Origin: Streptomyces sp. NBC_00536
GTDB taxonomy: Bacteria; Actinomycetota; Actinomycetes; Streptomycetales; Streptomycetaceae
Direction: 5' to 3'
Assembly (NCBI RefSeq): GCF_036346295.1
Contig: NZ_CP107819.1
Span: 3,472,001 to 3,536,000, forward strand
DNA length: 64,000 nt
Shown here: positions 1 through 8,565 of the stretch, in pieces
How positions within the stretch are numbered: the first letter of the stretch is position 1
Layout: each line of letters begins with the position of its first letter
Translations under genes and position numbers: made by a program
Notes under the pieces: generated by a model
What the model was told of the DNA's origin: nothing
Databases searched by the model: none
Seen by the model: the letters and a program-made list of their open reading frames with translations, nothing else

Positions 1-241
1 GGATGTCGTGGGCGACGTCGTAGACGCCCTTCTCGCGCTCCTCCGGGAACTTGTCCGTGATCGCCTTCCACACGGCGGTGGTGCGCTCGGTCGGGCCGGC
101 GAGGAAGGAATCGTCACCCTCGTACGGCGTGTAGTTCTGCTGGATGAAGTCGCGGACGTCGATGGCGTCGCGCCACAGGCCGCCCTTGAAGCCGTTCCAG
201 GCTTCGCCGTTCTTCGTGGTTTCCGCAGGGGTGGCAGTCAT
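1..241 (-). CDS. pflB: Formate C-acetyltransferase (pyruvate formate-lyase), N-terminal fragment
   Basis: The first 80 residues of a gene that runs off the window's left edge. The N-terminus contains WRDAIDVRDFIQQNYTPYEG and a following DDSFLAGPTERTTAVW, which I recognise as the start of the glycyl-radical enzyme that splits pyruvate and CoA into acetyl-CoA and formate during anaerobic growth. The start is the ATG at 239-241. The catalytic Cys pair and the Gly-radical loop are outside the window and cannot be checked. Upstream lies a consensus Rex operator, which fits NADH-dependent control of a fermentation gene. The gene is in the same orientation as narK and nirBD. Confidence 0.85.
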   Translation of the reverse strand, partial: MTATPAETTKNGEAWNGFKGGLWRDAIDVRDFIQQNYTPYEGDDSFLAGPTERTTAVWKAITDKFPEEREKGVYDVAHDI

Positions 242-417
242 TTCGCCCGCACCTTCCGAGTCGCCTCATTACTTGTATCCATTGCACGCCTTTTGATCGA
301 TCATTTGGCGCCGCGATGGTCCTGAGCTGGGGCCCGAAAGTCCCCTCATCCCCGGCTCCCAGGGTCCCGCATCCCGGCTGACCTGGCATTTTGAGCAGGC
401 CAAAGGTCCGTCGTGCG

Positions 418-437
418 CTTGTGAAAGCTTTCACAAG
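418..437. promoter_or_regulatory. Rex (redox-sensing repressor) operator
   Basis: A perfect 20-bp palindrome, CTTGTGAAAGCTTTCACAAG. Its core TTGTGAA-N4-TTCACAA is the published Rex operator pattern. Rex leaves this site when the NADH/NAD+ ratio rises under oxygen limitation. It lies 177 bp upstream of the pflB start and downstream of narK, so pflB is the likely target. This is inferred from the sequence match and position only. Confidence 0.8.
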
Positions 438-460
438 ATTCTCGGAACCAGCGCCCGGGG

Positions 461-520
461 CAACCCAGCCCCGCCGGCGCTTGAGGCGCGGGGTCTGGGG
501 CGGAGCCCCAGGAACCCCGG
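461..520. repeat. Palindromic GC-rich intergenic repeat (copy 1) doubling as narK terminator
   Basis: Contains the core GCCGGCGCTTGAGGCGCGGG, followed by the short hairpin TGGGGC-GGA-GCCCCA at 496-510. It is a member of the repeat family found in this window at 37.7-38.0, 43.0-43.6, 49.4-49.5 and 58.3 kb. Its position 29 nt beyond the narK stop suggests that the hairpin also ends narK transcription. Confidence 0.6.
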
Positions 521-538
521 GCAACCGGGAGCCGCCGG

Positions 539-1960
539 CTAGCTGGGCGCCTCCGCGCCCTTGCGGGCGTAGAAGTACCAGGCGACGACCACACAGCTGG
601 CGTAGAAGGCCACGAAGCCCCACATCGCGCTGGTGACGGCGAAGTTCGCGAACATCGCCGGGATGAAGAAGAAGCCGTAGGCGGCGATCGCGGCGGTGAA
701 ACCGGTGACCGCGCCCGACTCGATCTCGGCCTGCTTGAGCGCGGCCGCGTACTGCGGGGTGCCCTCGGTGAGGCCCTTCAGGTGCTGGCCGCGGAAGATG
801 ACCGGGATCTGGCGGAAGGTCGAGCCGTTGCCGATGCCGGAGAAGAAGAACGCCGACAGGAAGCAGAAGAAGAAGCCGTAGAAGGAACCGGAGTCGGAAC
901 CCGCCGGGAGGAAGGTGATCACGCCGATGATCGAGGCCGCCATGCCCACGAAGGACAGGATCGTGACCCGCGCACCGCCCAGCTTGTCGGCGATCCAGCC
1001 GCCCGCCCACCGGGCCAGGGCGCCCAGGGCCGGGCCCATCCAGGCGTAGGTGGCGACCGAGTACGCCGGGAACGTGGTCTTGATCAGCAGCGGCAGGGCC
1101 GCCGCGAAGCCGATGAAGGAGCCGAAGGTGCCGACGTAGAGCCAGGTCATCACCCAGTTGTGCTTGCGCTTGAAGATGACCTTCTGCTGGCTGAAGGGGG
1201 TGGAGGCGACCTTCAGGTCGTTCTGGCCGAACCAGGCCACCACGGCCAGGACCACCAGGACGGGCACCCACACGAAGGCGGCGTTCTGGAGGTAGATCTC
1301 CGTCCCGTCGGCCTTCTTCTGGCCGGCGCCGATCGCCAGTACCGAGGAGGTGATGAGGATCGGGGTCAGCAGCTGCACCACGGACACGCCCAGGTTGCCC
1401 AGGCCGCCGTTGATGCCGGTCGCGTTGCCCTTCTCCTGCTTCGGGTAGAAGAAGCCGATGTTGGCCAGCGAGGAGGAGAAGTTGGCGCCGCCGATGCCGC
1501 AGAGGGCGGCGATCGCGACCATCGTGGTGTAGGAGGTCGCCGGGTCCTGGACCGCGAAGCCCAGCCAGATCAGCGGCACGATGAGGACGATGGTGGAGAG
1601 CGCCGTGAAGCGGCGCTGGCCGATCATCGGGCCGAGGAAGGTGTAGAAGATGCGGGCGGTACCGCCCGTGATGCCCGGGACCGCCGTCAGCCAGAACAGC
1701 TGCGACTGGCTGAAGCCGAAGCCGACGTCCTTGAGGTTGGTGGCCGTGATGCTCCACACCTGCCAGACGACGAAGGCGACCAGCAGCGCCGGAACCGCGA
1801 TCCACAGGTTGCGGGTGGCGACCTTCTTGCCCGTGGACCGCCAGAAGGAGGGATCCTCCGGGGTCCATTCGGTGATGGTGCGGCCGGGCCGGTACTGCGC
1901 CGGGTCGGGCGCGAGCGCGCGGCCGGTCGCCGAGGGCGCATCCTGGGTGGCGGAACTCAT
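539..1960 (-). CDS. narK: NarK-type nitrate/nitrite MFS transporter
   Basis: A 473-residue polytopic membrane protein of the nitrate/nitrite porter branch of the major facilitator superfamily. The diagnostic nitrate signature is visible at about residues 150-190 (GGANFSSSLANIGFFYPK, then GNATGINGGLGNLG). A longer loop and C-terminal half with further helices follow. It would import nitrate or exchange nitrate for nitrite across the cytoplasmic membrane. The start is an ATG preceded by a weak AGGA. It lies downstream of nirBD on the same strand and upstream of pflB. This context suggests supply of nitrite to the assimilatory reductase, or nitrate respiration under low oxygen. Length and hydrophobicity are normal for the family. 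Confidence 0.92.
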   Translation of the reverse strand: MSSATQDAPSATGRALAPDPAQYRPGRTITEWTPEDPSFWRSTGKKVATRNLWIAVPALLVAFVVWQVWSITATNLKDVGFGFSQSQLFWLTAVPGITGGTARIFYTFLGPMIGQRRFTALSTIVLIVPLIWLGFAVQDPATSYTTMVAIAALCGIGGANFSSSLANIGFFYPKQEKGNATGINGGLGNLGVSVVQLLTPILITSSVLAIGAGQKKADGTEIYLQNAAFVWVPVLVVLAVVAWFGQNDLKVASTPFSQQKVIFKRKHNWVMTWLYVGTFGSFIGFAAALPLLIKTTFPAYSVATYAWMGPALGALARWAGGWIADKLGGARVTILSFVGMAASIIGVITFLPAGSDSGSFYGFFFCFLSAFFFSGIGNGSTFRQIPVIFRGQHLKGLTEGTPQYAAALKQAEIESGAVTGFTAAIAAYGFFFIPAMFANFAVTSAMWGFVAFYASCVVVAWYFYARKGAEAPS

Positions 1961-2051
1961 GGCGTGTCCTGAACGTTGAGAACTGGTACTGAGGGTCCTG
2001 ACGTATCCAGGGTCCGCCCGCGACCCTGCCCCGCGTCAGGGGAGAACGTCG

Positions 2052-2084
2052 TGTGGGCGACAGGACAAGGTCCCATCGCCCACA
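2052..2084 (-). terminator. Hairpin downstream of nirBD
   Basis: TGTGGGCGA (2052-2060) pairs with TCGCCCACA (2076-2084) across a 15-nt loop, starting 45 nt beyond the nirBD stop. It lies between nirBD and narK, which suggests they are separate transcripts. Confidence 0.5.
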
Positions 2085-2128
2085 GTGCGTTGGTCGTGCT
2101 CCCGCGGTGCCTTGCGGCCGGTGAGGGG

Positions 2129-4930
2129 CTACGGCCGCGTCCGCAGGACCGGCAGGGCCACCTCCGGGTCGTCGAGGCAGATCCCGGTCCGCAGGTCGAA
2201 GACCTGCTTGTGCATCGGCGAGGTCACCACCGGGACGCCGTCCCGGGTGCCCATGATGCCGTTGGCGATCACGTCGGCGCCGGAGAAGGGGTCGCGGTCG
2301 CCGACCGCGTACACCGTGCCCGCGCGGTCCTTGAAGACGGCCGCCCGGCTGCCGTCGGGCAGCACCACCGCGCGCCCGCGGCCCGGCTCCAGGGCCCCGG
2401 CCCCGGCCCCACCGAAGTCCACGCCGCCGGACCCCACGGCACCCGCGCCCGCCGCGCCGAAGCGTTCCAGGGCCGCCGGGTCCTCCAGCACCGCCTGCCA
2501 CTCGTCCTGGTAGGCGGACACGTGCCGCTCCATCTGCGCCTCCAGCTCCGCGCAGATCCCCAGCTCGTCCTCGATCAGCACCGCCTTGAGGTGCTCCAGG
2601 CCCGCCCCGCTGCCGCCGAGCCGCTCGACCCAGGCCGCCGTGCGCTCCAGGCGCTCGCCGGTGCGGACGTAGTACATGAGGAACCGGTCGATCAGGGCGA
2701 AGAGTTCACCGGTCGCCAGGTCCGCGGCCAGCAGGCCGGCGTGGCGCGGGACGGCGCCGCCGTTGCCGCCGACGTACAGGTTCCATCCCTTGCTGGTGGC
2801 GATGATCCCGATGTCCTTGCCGCGGGCCTCCGCGCATTCGCGCACGCAGCCCGACACCCCGCCCTTGAACTTGTGCGGCGTCCGCAGGCCGCGGTAGCGC
2901 AGCTCCAGGTCGATGGCGAGCTGGATCGAATCGCCCTGCCCGAAGCGGCAGAAGCGGGCGCCCACGCAGGACTTGACCGCGCGCAGGGACTTCCCGTACG
3001 CCTGGCCCGATTCGAATCCGGCCCCGCCGAGGCGGCGCCAGATGTCCGGCAGCTGCTCGGCGCGGGCCCCGAAGAGGCCGATCCGCTGGGCCCCGGTGAT
3101 CTTCGTGTAGAGCCCGTAGTCGCGGGCCACCTCGCCGAGCGCGATGATCTGGTCGGCAGTGACCTCGCCGCCGGCGACCCGCGGGACGACCGAGTAGGTG
3201 CCGTCCTTCTGGAGGTTGGCGAGGAAGAGGTCGTTGGAGTCCTGGAGCGTCGCCTGTTCGCCCTCCAGGATGTGTCCGAGGCCGAGGTCCGGGGCGAGGG
3301 TGCCGAGCACGTTGGCCACGACCGGCTTGCAGACCGCGCAGCCTTCGCCGCCCTCGCCGTACGCCTCCAGCAGTTCGCTGAAGCTGCGGATCCGCTCGGT
3401 GGCCACCTTCTCGTAGATCTCGGCGCGGGTCAGCGTGAAGTGCTCGCACAGTCCGCGCGCCTTCTCGATGCCCGCCGCCGCCATCTCCGCGTCCAGGACG
3501 GCCTGGAGGGTGCCGAGGCAGCCGCCGCAGCCGGTGCCCGCCTTGGTGCACTTCTTGATCCCGCCGAGGTCGGTCAGCGACTGCTCGGTGACGGCCGTGC
3601 GGACCTGGCCCTTGGTGACGTTGTGACAGCTGCACACCACCGCGTCGTCGGGCAGGGCGTCCGCGCCGGGCGGTTCCATGCCCTCCGAGGACGGCAGGAT
3701 GAAGGCTTCGGCCGGGCCGGGCAGCATCCGTCCGGCGTGCGGCTTGAGCGAGCCGTACGCCTGCGCGTCGCCGACCAGGATCCCGCCGAGCAGCGCGCCG
3801 TCGGGGCCGAGCAGCAGCTTCTTGTACACGCCTTCGCGGGCGTCGGAGAAGACCACCGAGACCGCGCCGCCCTGCCCTTCGGGGGCGAACGGGTCGCCGA
3901 AGGAGGCCACGTCGGCGCCCATCAGCTTGAGCTTGGTGGAGGTGTCGGCCCCGGTGAAGGTCAGCTCCCCGGCTCCGGCGAGCGCCTCGGCGACCGTCTC
4001 GGCCATCTGGTAGCCGGGCGCGACCAGCCCGTAGACCTTGCCGTCGACGGTCTGCGCGCATTCGCCGACCGCGTAGACGCAGGGGTCGCTGGTGCGGCAG
4101 TGCGCGTCGACGACCACGCCGCCGCGGTCGCCGACGGCGAGCCCGCTCTCCCGCGCGAGCCGGTCGCGCGGGCGCACTCCGGCGGAGAAGACGACGACGT
4201 CCGCGCCGATCTCCTCGCCGTTGGTGAGCCGCAGCGCCTGGGCCCGCCCGTCGGGGTGGATCTGCACCCCGCCCGCGCCGACGCCCGTGTGCACGGCGAC
4301 GCCCATCGACTCGATGGTGGCGCGCAGCGCGGCCGCGCCGCCGTCGTCGACCTGGAGGGGCATCAGCCGGGGCGCGAACTCCACGACGTGCGTGGTCAGT
4401 CCGAGGGTGCGCAGCGCGCCCGCCGCCTCCAGGCCGAGCAGTCCGCCGCCGATGACCACGCCGGTACTGACACCGGGCGCCGACGCGTAGGCGGTGAGCG
4501 CTTCGACGTCGTCGAGGGTGCGGTAGGTGAAGCAGCCCTCGGCGTCGGCGCCGTCGATCGGGGGCACGAAGGGGTGGGAGCCGGTGGCGAGGACGAGGGC
4601 GTCGTAGCCGATGACGGCGCCGGAGGCGCTGGTCACCGTGCGGGCGGCGGTGTCGATGTGTGCGGCGGGGTCGCCGAGGCGCAGGTCGACGCCGTGCCGT
4701 TCGAGGAAGCCGGGTTCGGCGAGGGCCAGTTCCTCGCCGGTCGATCCGGTGAAGGCGGCGGAGAGGTGCACGCGGTCGTAGGCGGGCCGCCGTTCCTCGG
4801 CGAGGACGACGACGTGCCAGCCGCCCGCGCCCGGGCGGCCGGGTCCGGCCAGCGCGTCGCGCTCGGCGAGCGCCTCCAGCAGGCGGTGTCCCACCATGCC
4901 GTGGCCGATGACGACCAGCGTCTGCGCCAT
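2129..4930 (-). CDS. nirBD: Assimilatory NADH nitrite reductase, large and small subunits in one chain (NirB-NirD fusion)
   Basis: A 933-residue enzyme predicted to reduce nitrite to ammonium. Domains in order: FAD/NAD(P)-binding pyridine nucleotide-disulfide oxidoreductase (VVIGHGMVGHRLLEAL at the N-terminus), a BFD-like [2Fe-2S] domain (CSCHNVTKGQV, later CTKAGTGCGGC), then the nitrite/sulfite reductase ferredoxin-like and sirohaem/[4Fe-4S] domains (SCVGARFCRFGQGD; GGVSGCVRECAEARGKDIG). The last ~90 residues match the separate NirD small subunit (LEPGRGRAVVLPDGSRAAVF to SPMHKQVFDLRTG), with an eroded Ala/Gly-rich join. I chose the ATG at 4928-4930 because MAQTLVVIGHG begins exactly at the Rossmann fold; a 19-residue upstream extension is unlikely. 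The promoter gap carries the direct repeat TTCCGACCCTT twice (near 4988 and 5000). A divergent CbiX-like gene supplies the sirohaem context. Confidence 0.9.
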   Translation of the reverse strand: MAQTLVVIGHGMVGHRLLEALAERDALAGPGRPGAGGWHVVVLAEERRPAYDRVHLSAAFTGSTGEELALAEPGFLERHGVDLRLGDPAAHIDTAARTVTSASGAVIGYDALVLATGSHPFVPPIDGADAEGCFTYRTLDDVEALTAYASAPGVSTGVVIGGGLLGLEAAGALRTLGLTTHVVEFAPRLMPLQVDDGGAAALRATIESMGVAVHTGVGAGGVQIHPDGRAQALRLTNGEEIGADVVVFSAGVRPRDRLARESGLAVGDRGGVVVDAHCRTSDPCVYAVGECAQTVDGKVYGLVAPGYQMAETVAEALAGAGELTFTGADTSTKLKLMGADVASFGDPFAPEGQGGAVSVVFSDAREGVYKKLLLGPDGALLGGILVGDAQAYGSLKPHAGRMLPGPAEAFILPSSEGMEPPGADALPDDAVVCSCHNVTKGQVRTAVTEQSLTDLGGIKKCTKAGTGCGGCLGTLQAVLDAEMAAAGIEKARGLCEHFTLTRAEIYEKVATERIRSFSELLEAYGEGGEGCAVCKPVVANVLGTLAPDLGLGHILEGEQATLQDSNDLFLANLQKDGTYSVVPRVAGGEVTADQIIALGEVARDYGLYTKITGAQRIGLFGARAEQLPDIWRRLGGAGFESGQAYGKSLRAVKSCVGARFCRFGQGDSIQLAIDLELRYRGLRTPHKFKGGVSGCVRECAEARGKDIGIIATSKGWNLYVGGNGGAVPRHAGLLAADLATGELFALIDRFLMYYVRTGERLERTAAWVERLGGSGAGLEHLKAVLIEDELGICAELEAQMERHVSAYQDEWQAVLEDPAALERFGAAGAGAVGSGGVDFGGAGAGALEPGRGRAVVLPDGSRAAVFKDRAGTVYAVGDRDPFSGADVIANGIMGTRDGVPVVTSPMHKQVFDLRTGICLDDPEVALPVLRTRP

Positions 4931-5208
4931 GGTCCCACTCCGTCCGTTCCCGGGGCCGCGCGCGGGTTCCGCGCCGGCCGCCACCACTTCCGACCCTTTT
5001 CCGACCCTTTGACGGTAGGTCCGCTGCGCGGCCCCGGACGGCGGTGAAGGGCCCGGTCAGGCGGGTACCCGGACCTGTTCCGCACAGGACCTGTGACCTG
5101 CGGCGAAGGCCTTTGGGGTGCCTGTGGCGGGCGCCGCGCACGCCTAGCGTGGACGCGGGGAGCACGCCCGACGCCACCATGCCCCCGCACGCCATGGAGG
5201 TCGCCGTC

Positions 5209-5931
5209 ATGCTCGTACTCGCCGTCCACGGCAGTGCCGTCCCGGCCGCCGCCGCGACCGTCTCCCGGCTGACCGCGACCGTCGAGGCGCTGAGCGGGGT
5301 CCGCGCGGTCGTGGGTCACCTCGACGTGCAGCGCCCCTCGCTCGCCGAGGCGGTACGGGCGCACCCGCGCGCGGTGGTCGTCCCGCTGCTGCTCGGTGAC
5401 GGCTACCACCGCCGCGTCGACCTCCCGGCCGCCCTGGACGGCACCGGCTGCGTCCTCACCGAGGGGCTGAGCGGCGAGCGGGACGTGGCCCATGCCCTGT
5501 ACGGGCGGCTGCGCGAGGCGGAGCGCCGCCGCGGCCCCTACACCCGGGCCGACGCGGTGGTGGTGGCCGGGGCGGGTTCGTCGCGCCCGGGCGGCAACGA
5601 CGGTACGCGGACCTGCGCGGCCCAGCTGGCCGCGCTGCTGGAGGACGACCGCGGCCCCGACCCGGTCCCGGTGCTGCCCGCCTGCCTGACCTCGGCGGGG
5701 CCCACCGTCGCCGAGGCGCTGGCCGCGCTGCGCGGCGCCGGGTACCGGCGGGTGGCGGTCGGCGCGCACCTGCTGGCCCCGGGCCGGTTCACCCGCGCCC
5801 TCGCGGGCGCCGGGGCGTGGGCGGTGTCGGAGCCGCTGGCCGACCATCCGCGCCTCGCCCGGCTGGTGGTCGACCGGTACGAGTCCGCCCGGGGTACCCG
5901 GGTGCTGCGGGCCGCGCGCCTCGCCTGTTAG
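5209..5931 (+). CDS. Sirohydrochlorin chelatase-like protein (CbiX family)
   Basis: A 240-residue cytosolic protein beginning MLVLAVHGSAVPAAAA. It has the chelatase pattern of an early HG motif, a duplicated alpha/beta half (a second half appears after residue ~120 with GAGSSRPGGN) and a conserved PLLLGDGYHRRVDLP segment carrying the candidate metal-binding His. The family inserts Fe or Co into sirohydrochlorin, and next to nirBD ferrochelation to sirohaem is the likely job. I placed the start at the ATG at 5209, 8 nt after a clean GGAGG at 5196-5200, rather than at longer upstream openings. It is divergent from nirBD across a 278-bp gap that should hold both promoters. Confidence 0.82.
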   Translation: MLVLAVHGSAVPAAAATVSRLTATVEALSGVRAVVGHLDVQRPSLAEAVRAHPRAVVVPLLLGDGYHRRVDLPAALDGTGCVLTEGLSGERDVAHALYGRLREAERRRGPYTRADAVVVAGAGSSRPGGNDGTRTCAAQLAALLEDDRGPDPVPVLPACLTSAGPTVAEALAALRGAGYRRVAVGAHLLAPGRFTRALAGAGAWAVSEPLADHPRLARLVVDRYESARGTRVLRAARLAC

Positions 5932-5959
5932 GCGCCCGCGCGCTGTTCTGCTGGCCGGT

Positions 5960-7114
5960 ATGGCATTCGTACCGATGACCGCGCGCAGCCCCGACGAGGG
6001 CCACCGGGCCGCGACCCCCCTGGAACTGTTCTTCGACCTGTGCTTCGTCGTCGCGGTGGCGCAGGCGGGGGCCCGGCTGGTGCACGCGCTGGCGGAGGGG
6101 CACGTGGCCGCCGGGATCAGCGGGTACCTGTTCGTCTTCTTCGGCGTGTTCTGGGCCTGGGTCAACTTTTCGTGGTTCGCGTCCGCCTACGACACGGACG
6201 ACGTGCCGTACCGGATCGCGACGCTGGTGCAGATCTCCGGTGTGCTGATCTACGCGGCCGGGGTGCCGCGCGCCTTCGATTCCAACGACTGGACCATCGC
6301 GGTCATCGGCTACCTGGTGATGCGGGTGGCGCTGACCGCTCAGTGGCTGCGGGCCTCCGCCGGGGAGCGCGGTCCGGCCCGGCGCGCCACCCTGACCTAC
6401 GCGGCGGGGCTGATGGTGTGCCAGGCCGGGTGGGTGGCGCTGCTGCTGGTGCCGGAGGGGATGCGGCACTGGCTGTTCCTGGTGATGGTGGTGGCCGAGC
6501 TGTCGGTGCCGGTGGTCGCCGAGCGCTCGTACCAGACGCCGTGGCACTCCCACCACATCGTGGAGCGGTACGGGCTGTTCACGCTGATCGTGCTCGGCGA
6601 GACGATCTCGGCGAGCACGGTGGCGGTGCAGTCGGCGCTGGACGAGCACGAGGCGCTGGGCGAGCTGCTGCCGATCGCGGCGGGCGGGCTGCTGATCGTG
6701 TTCGCCGCCTGGTGGATCTACTTCGCGGTGCCCGCGCACGAGCGGGTGAAGGAGAACCGCTCGGCGATCCCGTGGGGGTACGGGCACTACGCGATCCTGG
6801 GGTCGGCGGCCGCGATCGGCGCGGGCATCGAGGTGGCGGTGGAGCAGGCCGTCGGCAAGGCGCACATCTCTCAACTGGCCGCGAACCTGGCCGTGTGCGT
6901 GCCCGCCGCGGTGTTCCTGGCGGTGGTGTGGCTGCTGCATTCGCGGCACTTCAAGCGGGGCACCGCGCAGCAGCTGGTGCTGCCGGTTTCGGCGCTGGCG
7001 GTGCTGGGCTGTGCCTGGACCGGGGAGCACGCGGTGCTGTGGGCGGGGCTGGTGGCGGCGGCCACCGTCGCGGTGGGCGTGACCTTGGCGCACCGTGCGC
7101 GTTCTGAAGCGTGA
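5960..7114 (+). CDS. Low temperature requirement protein A (LtrA) family membrane protein
   Basis: A 384-residue integral membrane protein with about ten hydrophobic segments. It carries the family's opening TPLELFFDLCFVVAVAQ (residues ~20-36), the FFGVFWAWVNFSWFASAYD block and the central HSHHIVERYGLFTLIVLGE. LtrA was named from a Listeria low-temperature growth mutant; its biochemical function is not established. There is only 28 bp between this gene and the chelatase gene upstream, so cotranscription is possible, but no strong ribosome-binding site is seen before the ATG. The stop codon lies inside the first copy of a 20-bp-period duplication. Confidence 0.85.
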   Translation: MAFVPMTARSPDEGHRAATPLELFFDLCFVVAVAQAGARLVHALAEGHVAAGISGYLFVFFGVFWAWVNFSWFASAYDTDDVPYRIATLVQISGVLIYAAGVPRAFDSNDWTIAVIGYLVMRVALTAQWLRASAGERGPARRATLTYAAGLMVCQAGWVALLLVPEGMRHWLFLVMVVAELSVPVVAERSYQTPWHSHHIVERYGLFTLIVLGETISASTVAVQSALDEHEALGELLPIAAGGLLIVFAAWWIYFAVPAHERVKENRSAIPWGYGHYAILGSAAAIGAGIEVAVEQAVGKAHISQLAANLAVCVPAAVFLAVVWLLHSRHFKRGTAQQLVLPVSALAVLGCAWTGEHAVLWAGLVAAATVAVGVTLAHRARSEA

Positions 7115-7147
7115 GGTTCCGGACACCGGCGTGAGGTTCCGGACACC
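7109..7147. repeat. Tandem duplication carrying the ltrA stop codon
   Basis: GCGTGAGGTTCCGGACACC occurs at 7109-7127 and again at 7129-7147. Each copy contains a TGA; the first is the stop codon of the LtrA-like gene. It lies in the short leader of the downstream P450 gene. Confidence 0.75.
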
Positions 7148-7174
7148 CTGATCATCCGGAAGAAGGTGGGGGCC

Positions 7175-8437
7175 ATGACGGTCCCGGCACAGCGGCATTC
7201 CACGGACACCGATCTCGCCGATCCGGCGTTCTGGCAGCTTCCACCCGAGGCGCGTCTCGCGGCCTTCGCCCGGCTGCGGGCGCTGGACGGCCCGCGCCGG
7301 TTCACCGAGCGCCCGGCTTCCTGGCGCGGCCCCGAGCGCGCGCACTGGGCGCTCGTACGGCACGCGGACGTGCAGGAAGCGAGCAGGCTCCCGAAGGTGT
7401 TCGCGAGCGCGCCGGGGGTGACCACGCCGGAGCCGGCCCGCTGGGTGCGGGCGCTGTTCGGGGATTCGATGGTCAATTTGGACGGCGCGGACCACGCGCA
7501 GCTGCGAAAGATCGTGCAGCGGGCGTTCACCCCGCGGCTGCTCGCGGCCGCGGAGGCCGACATCCACGCGGTGGCGGCGCGGATCGTGGACGACGTACTG
7601 GCCCAGCGGCCCGGGGAGTTCGTCTCGGCGGTCTCCTCGCGGCTGCCGCTGGACGTCATCTGCAACATGATGGGGATCCCGGACGCGTACCGGGCGGAGA
7701 TCGCCGACCGGGTCAACCACGCCTCGGAGAACATCGGTGTGGAGCGCGGCCTGGCCGCGCGGCTGCGGATGCCGGGGCGGGGGCTGCGGGCGCTGGCCCG
7801 GATGCAGCGGATGGTCGCGGGGATCGCCGAGGAGCGGCGCAAGAACCCCACCGACGACCTGATTTCGGCGCTGGTCTGCGCGAATGTGGACGGCCAGGCG
7901 CTGGGGGTGCGGCAACTGGGCGCGTTCTTCTCACTGTTGATGGTGGCGGGGGTGGAGACGACCCGGAACGCGATCACCCACGGGCTGGCCCTGCTCACCG
8001 ATCACCCGGAGCAGCGGGAGCTGCTGCTCGGGGACTTCGAGAAGTACGCCGACGGCGCGGTGGACGAGATGATCCGGCACTCGACGCCGATCATCCAGTT
8101 CCGCCGGACGGTGGTCGCCGAACACACCCTGGGCGGGCACCTGTTCACGCCCGGCGACAAGGTGGTCCTGTACTACGCGTCCGCCAACCGCGACGAGGCC
8201 GTCTTCCCCGATCCGGACGCCTTCGACATCACCCGCTCACCCAATCCGCACCTGGGCTTCGGGGGCGGCGGTCCGCACTTCTGCCTGGGCGCGCACCTGG
8301 CCCGGGTGGAGATGAAGGCGCTGTTCCGCGAGCTGCTGACCCGGCCGGTCGGGCTGCGCGCGGTGGGGCTGCCGGAGCTGGCCGGGTCGAACTTCGACAA
8401 CCGGGTCCGGGCCCTGCGGTTCGCGTTCGATACCTGA
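7175..8437 (+). CDS. Cytochrome P450
   Basis: A 420-residue soluble bacterial class I P450. Motifs seen: I-helix oxygen-binding AGVETTRNAITHG, K-helix ExxR (DEMIRH), and the haem loop GFGGGGPHFCLGAHLAR with proximal Cys at about residue 370. The sequence resembles the CYP124/CYP125/CYP142-like lipid or sterol hydroxylases, but the substrate cannot be read from the sequence. No ferredoxin or reductase gene is adjacent, so it must use redox partners encoded elsewhere. I chose the ATG at 7175 because AAGAAGG lies 8 nt upstream; a GTG at 7166 is the alternative. It follows the LtrA gene in the same direction. Confidence 0.93.
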   Translation: MTVPAQRHSTDTDLADPAFWQLPPEARLAAFARLRALDGPRRFTERPASWRGPERAHWALVRHADVQEASRLPKVFASAPGVTTPEPARWVRALFGDSMVNLDGADHAQLRKIVQRAFTPRLLAAAEADIHAVAARIVDDVLAQRPGEFVSAVSSRLPLDVICNMMGIPDAYRAEIADRVNHASENIGVERGLAARLRMPGRGLRALARMQRMVAGIAEERRKNPTDDLISALVCANVDGQALGVRQLGAFFSLLMVAGVETTRNAITHGLALLTDHPEQRELLLGDFEKYADGAVDEMIRHSTPIIQFRRTVVAEHTLGGHLFTPGDKVVLYYASANRDEAVFPDPDAFDITRSPNPHLGFGGGGPHFCLGAHLARVEMKALFRELLTRPVGLRAVGLPELAGSNFDNRVRALRFAFDT

Positions 8438-8461
8438 GGGCGCGCGTCTGAGGGCGCGCGT
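8434..8461. repeat. Tandem duplication carrying the P450 stop codon
   Basis: CTGAGGGCGCGCGT is present twice back to back (8434-8447 and 8448-8461). The TGA of the first copy ends the P450 gene. Confidence 0.75.
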
Positions 8462-8506
8462 CGCCCCGTACGCCCGCGCCGCTCCGTACGTACGTCCGCG
8501 CGCGGG

Positions 8507-8541
8507 CCGGCCACCGGGCAGGCTGGGAGCCCGGCGGCCGG
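8507..8541. terminator. Bidirectional hairpin between convergent genes
   Basis: CCGGCCACCGGGC (8507-8519) pairs with GCCCGGCGGCCGG (8529-8541) with one G-T type mismatch. It sits between the converging P450 and hypothetical genes. Confidence 0.55.
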
Positions 8542-8565
8542 CGGTCGGCGCCCCGTGCCCGGTGG

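Noticed and set aside
13..28. A biosynthetic gene cluster around the P450, monooxygenase and ATP-grasp genes
   Set aside because: No core synthase (PKS, NRPS, terpene, RiPP precursor) is found in the window; the genes are on different strands and separated by terminators. Coordinates here are nominal (region 6-16 kb).
114..2501. Very long minus-strand open frame (795 codons) across narK and nirBD
   Set aside because: It is the out-of-frame shadow of narK and part of nirBD; composition is Arg/Gly/Pro-rich with no domain, typical of a GC-rich alternate frame.
1976..5047. 1023-codon plus-strand open frame opposite nirBD
   Set aside because: Antisense to a clear nitrite reductase; low-complexity RAG-rich translation.
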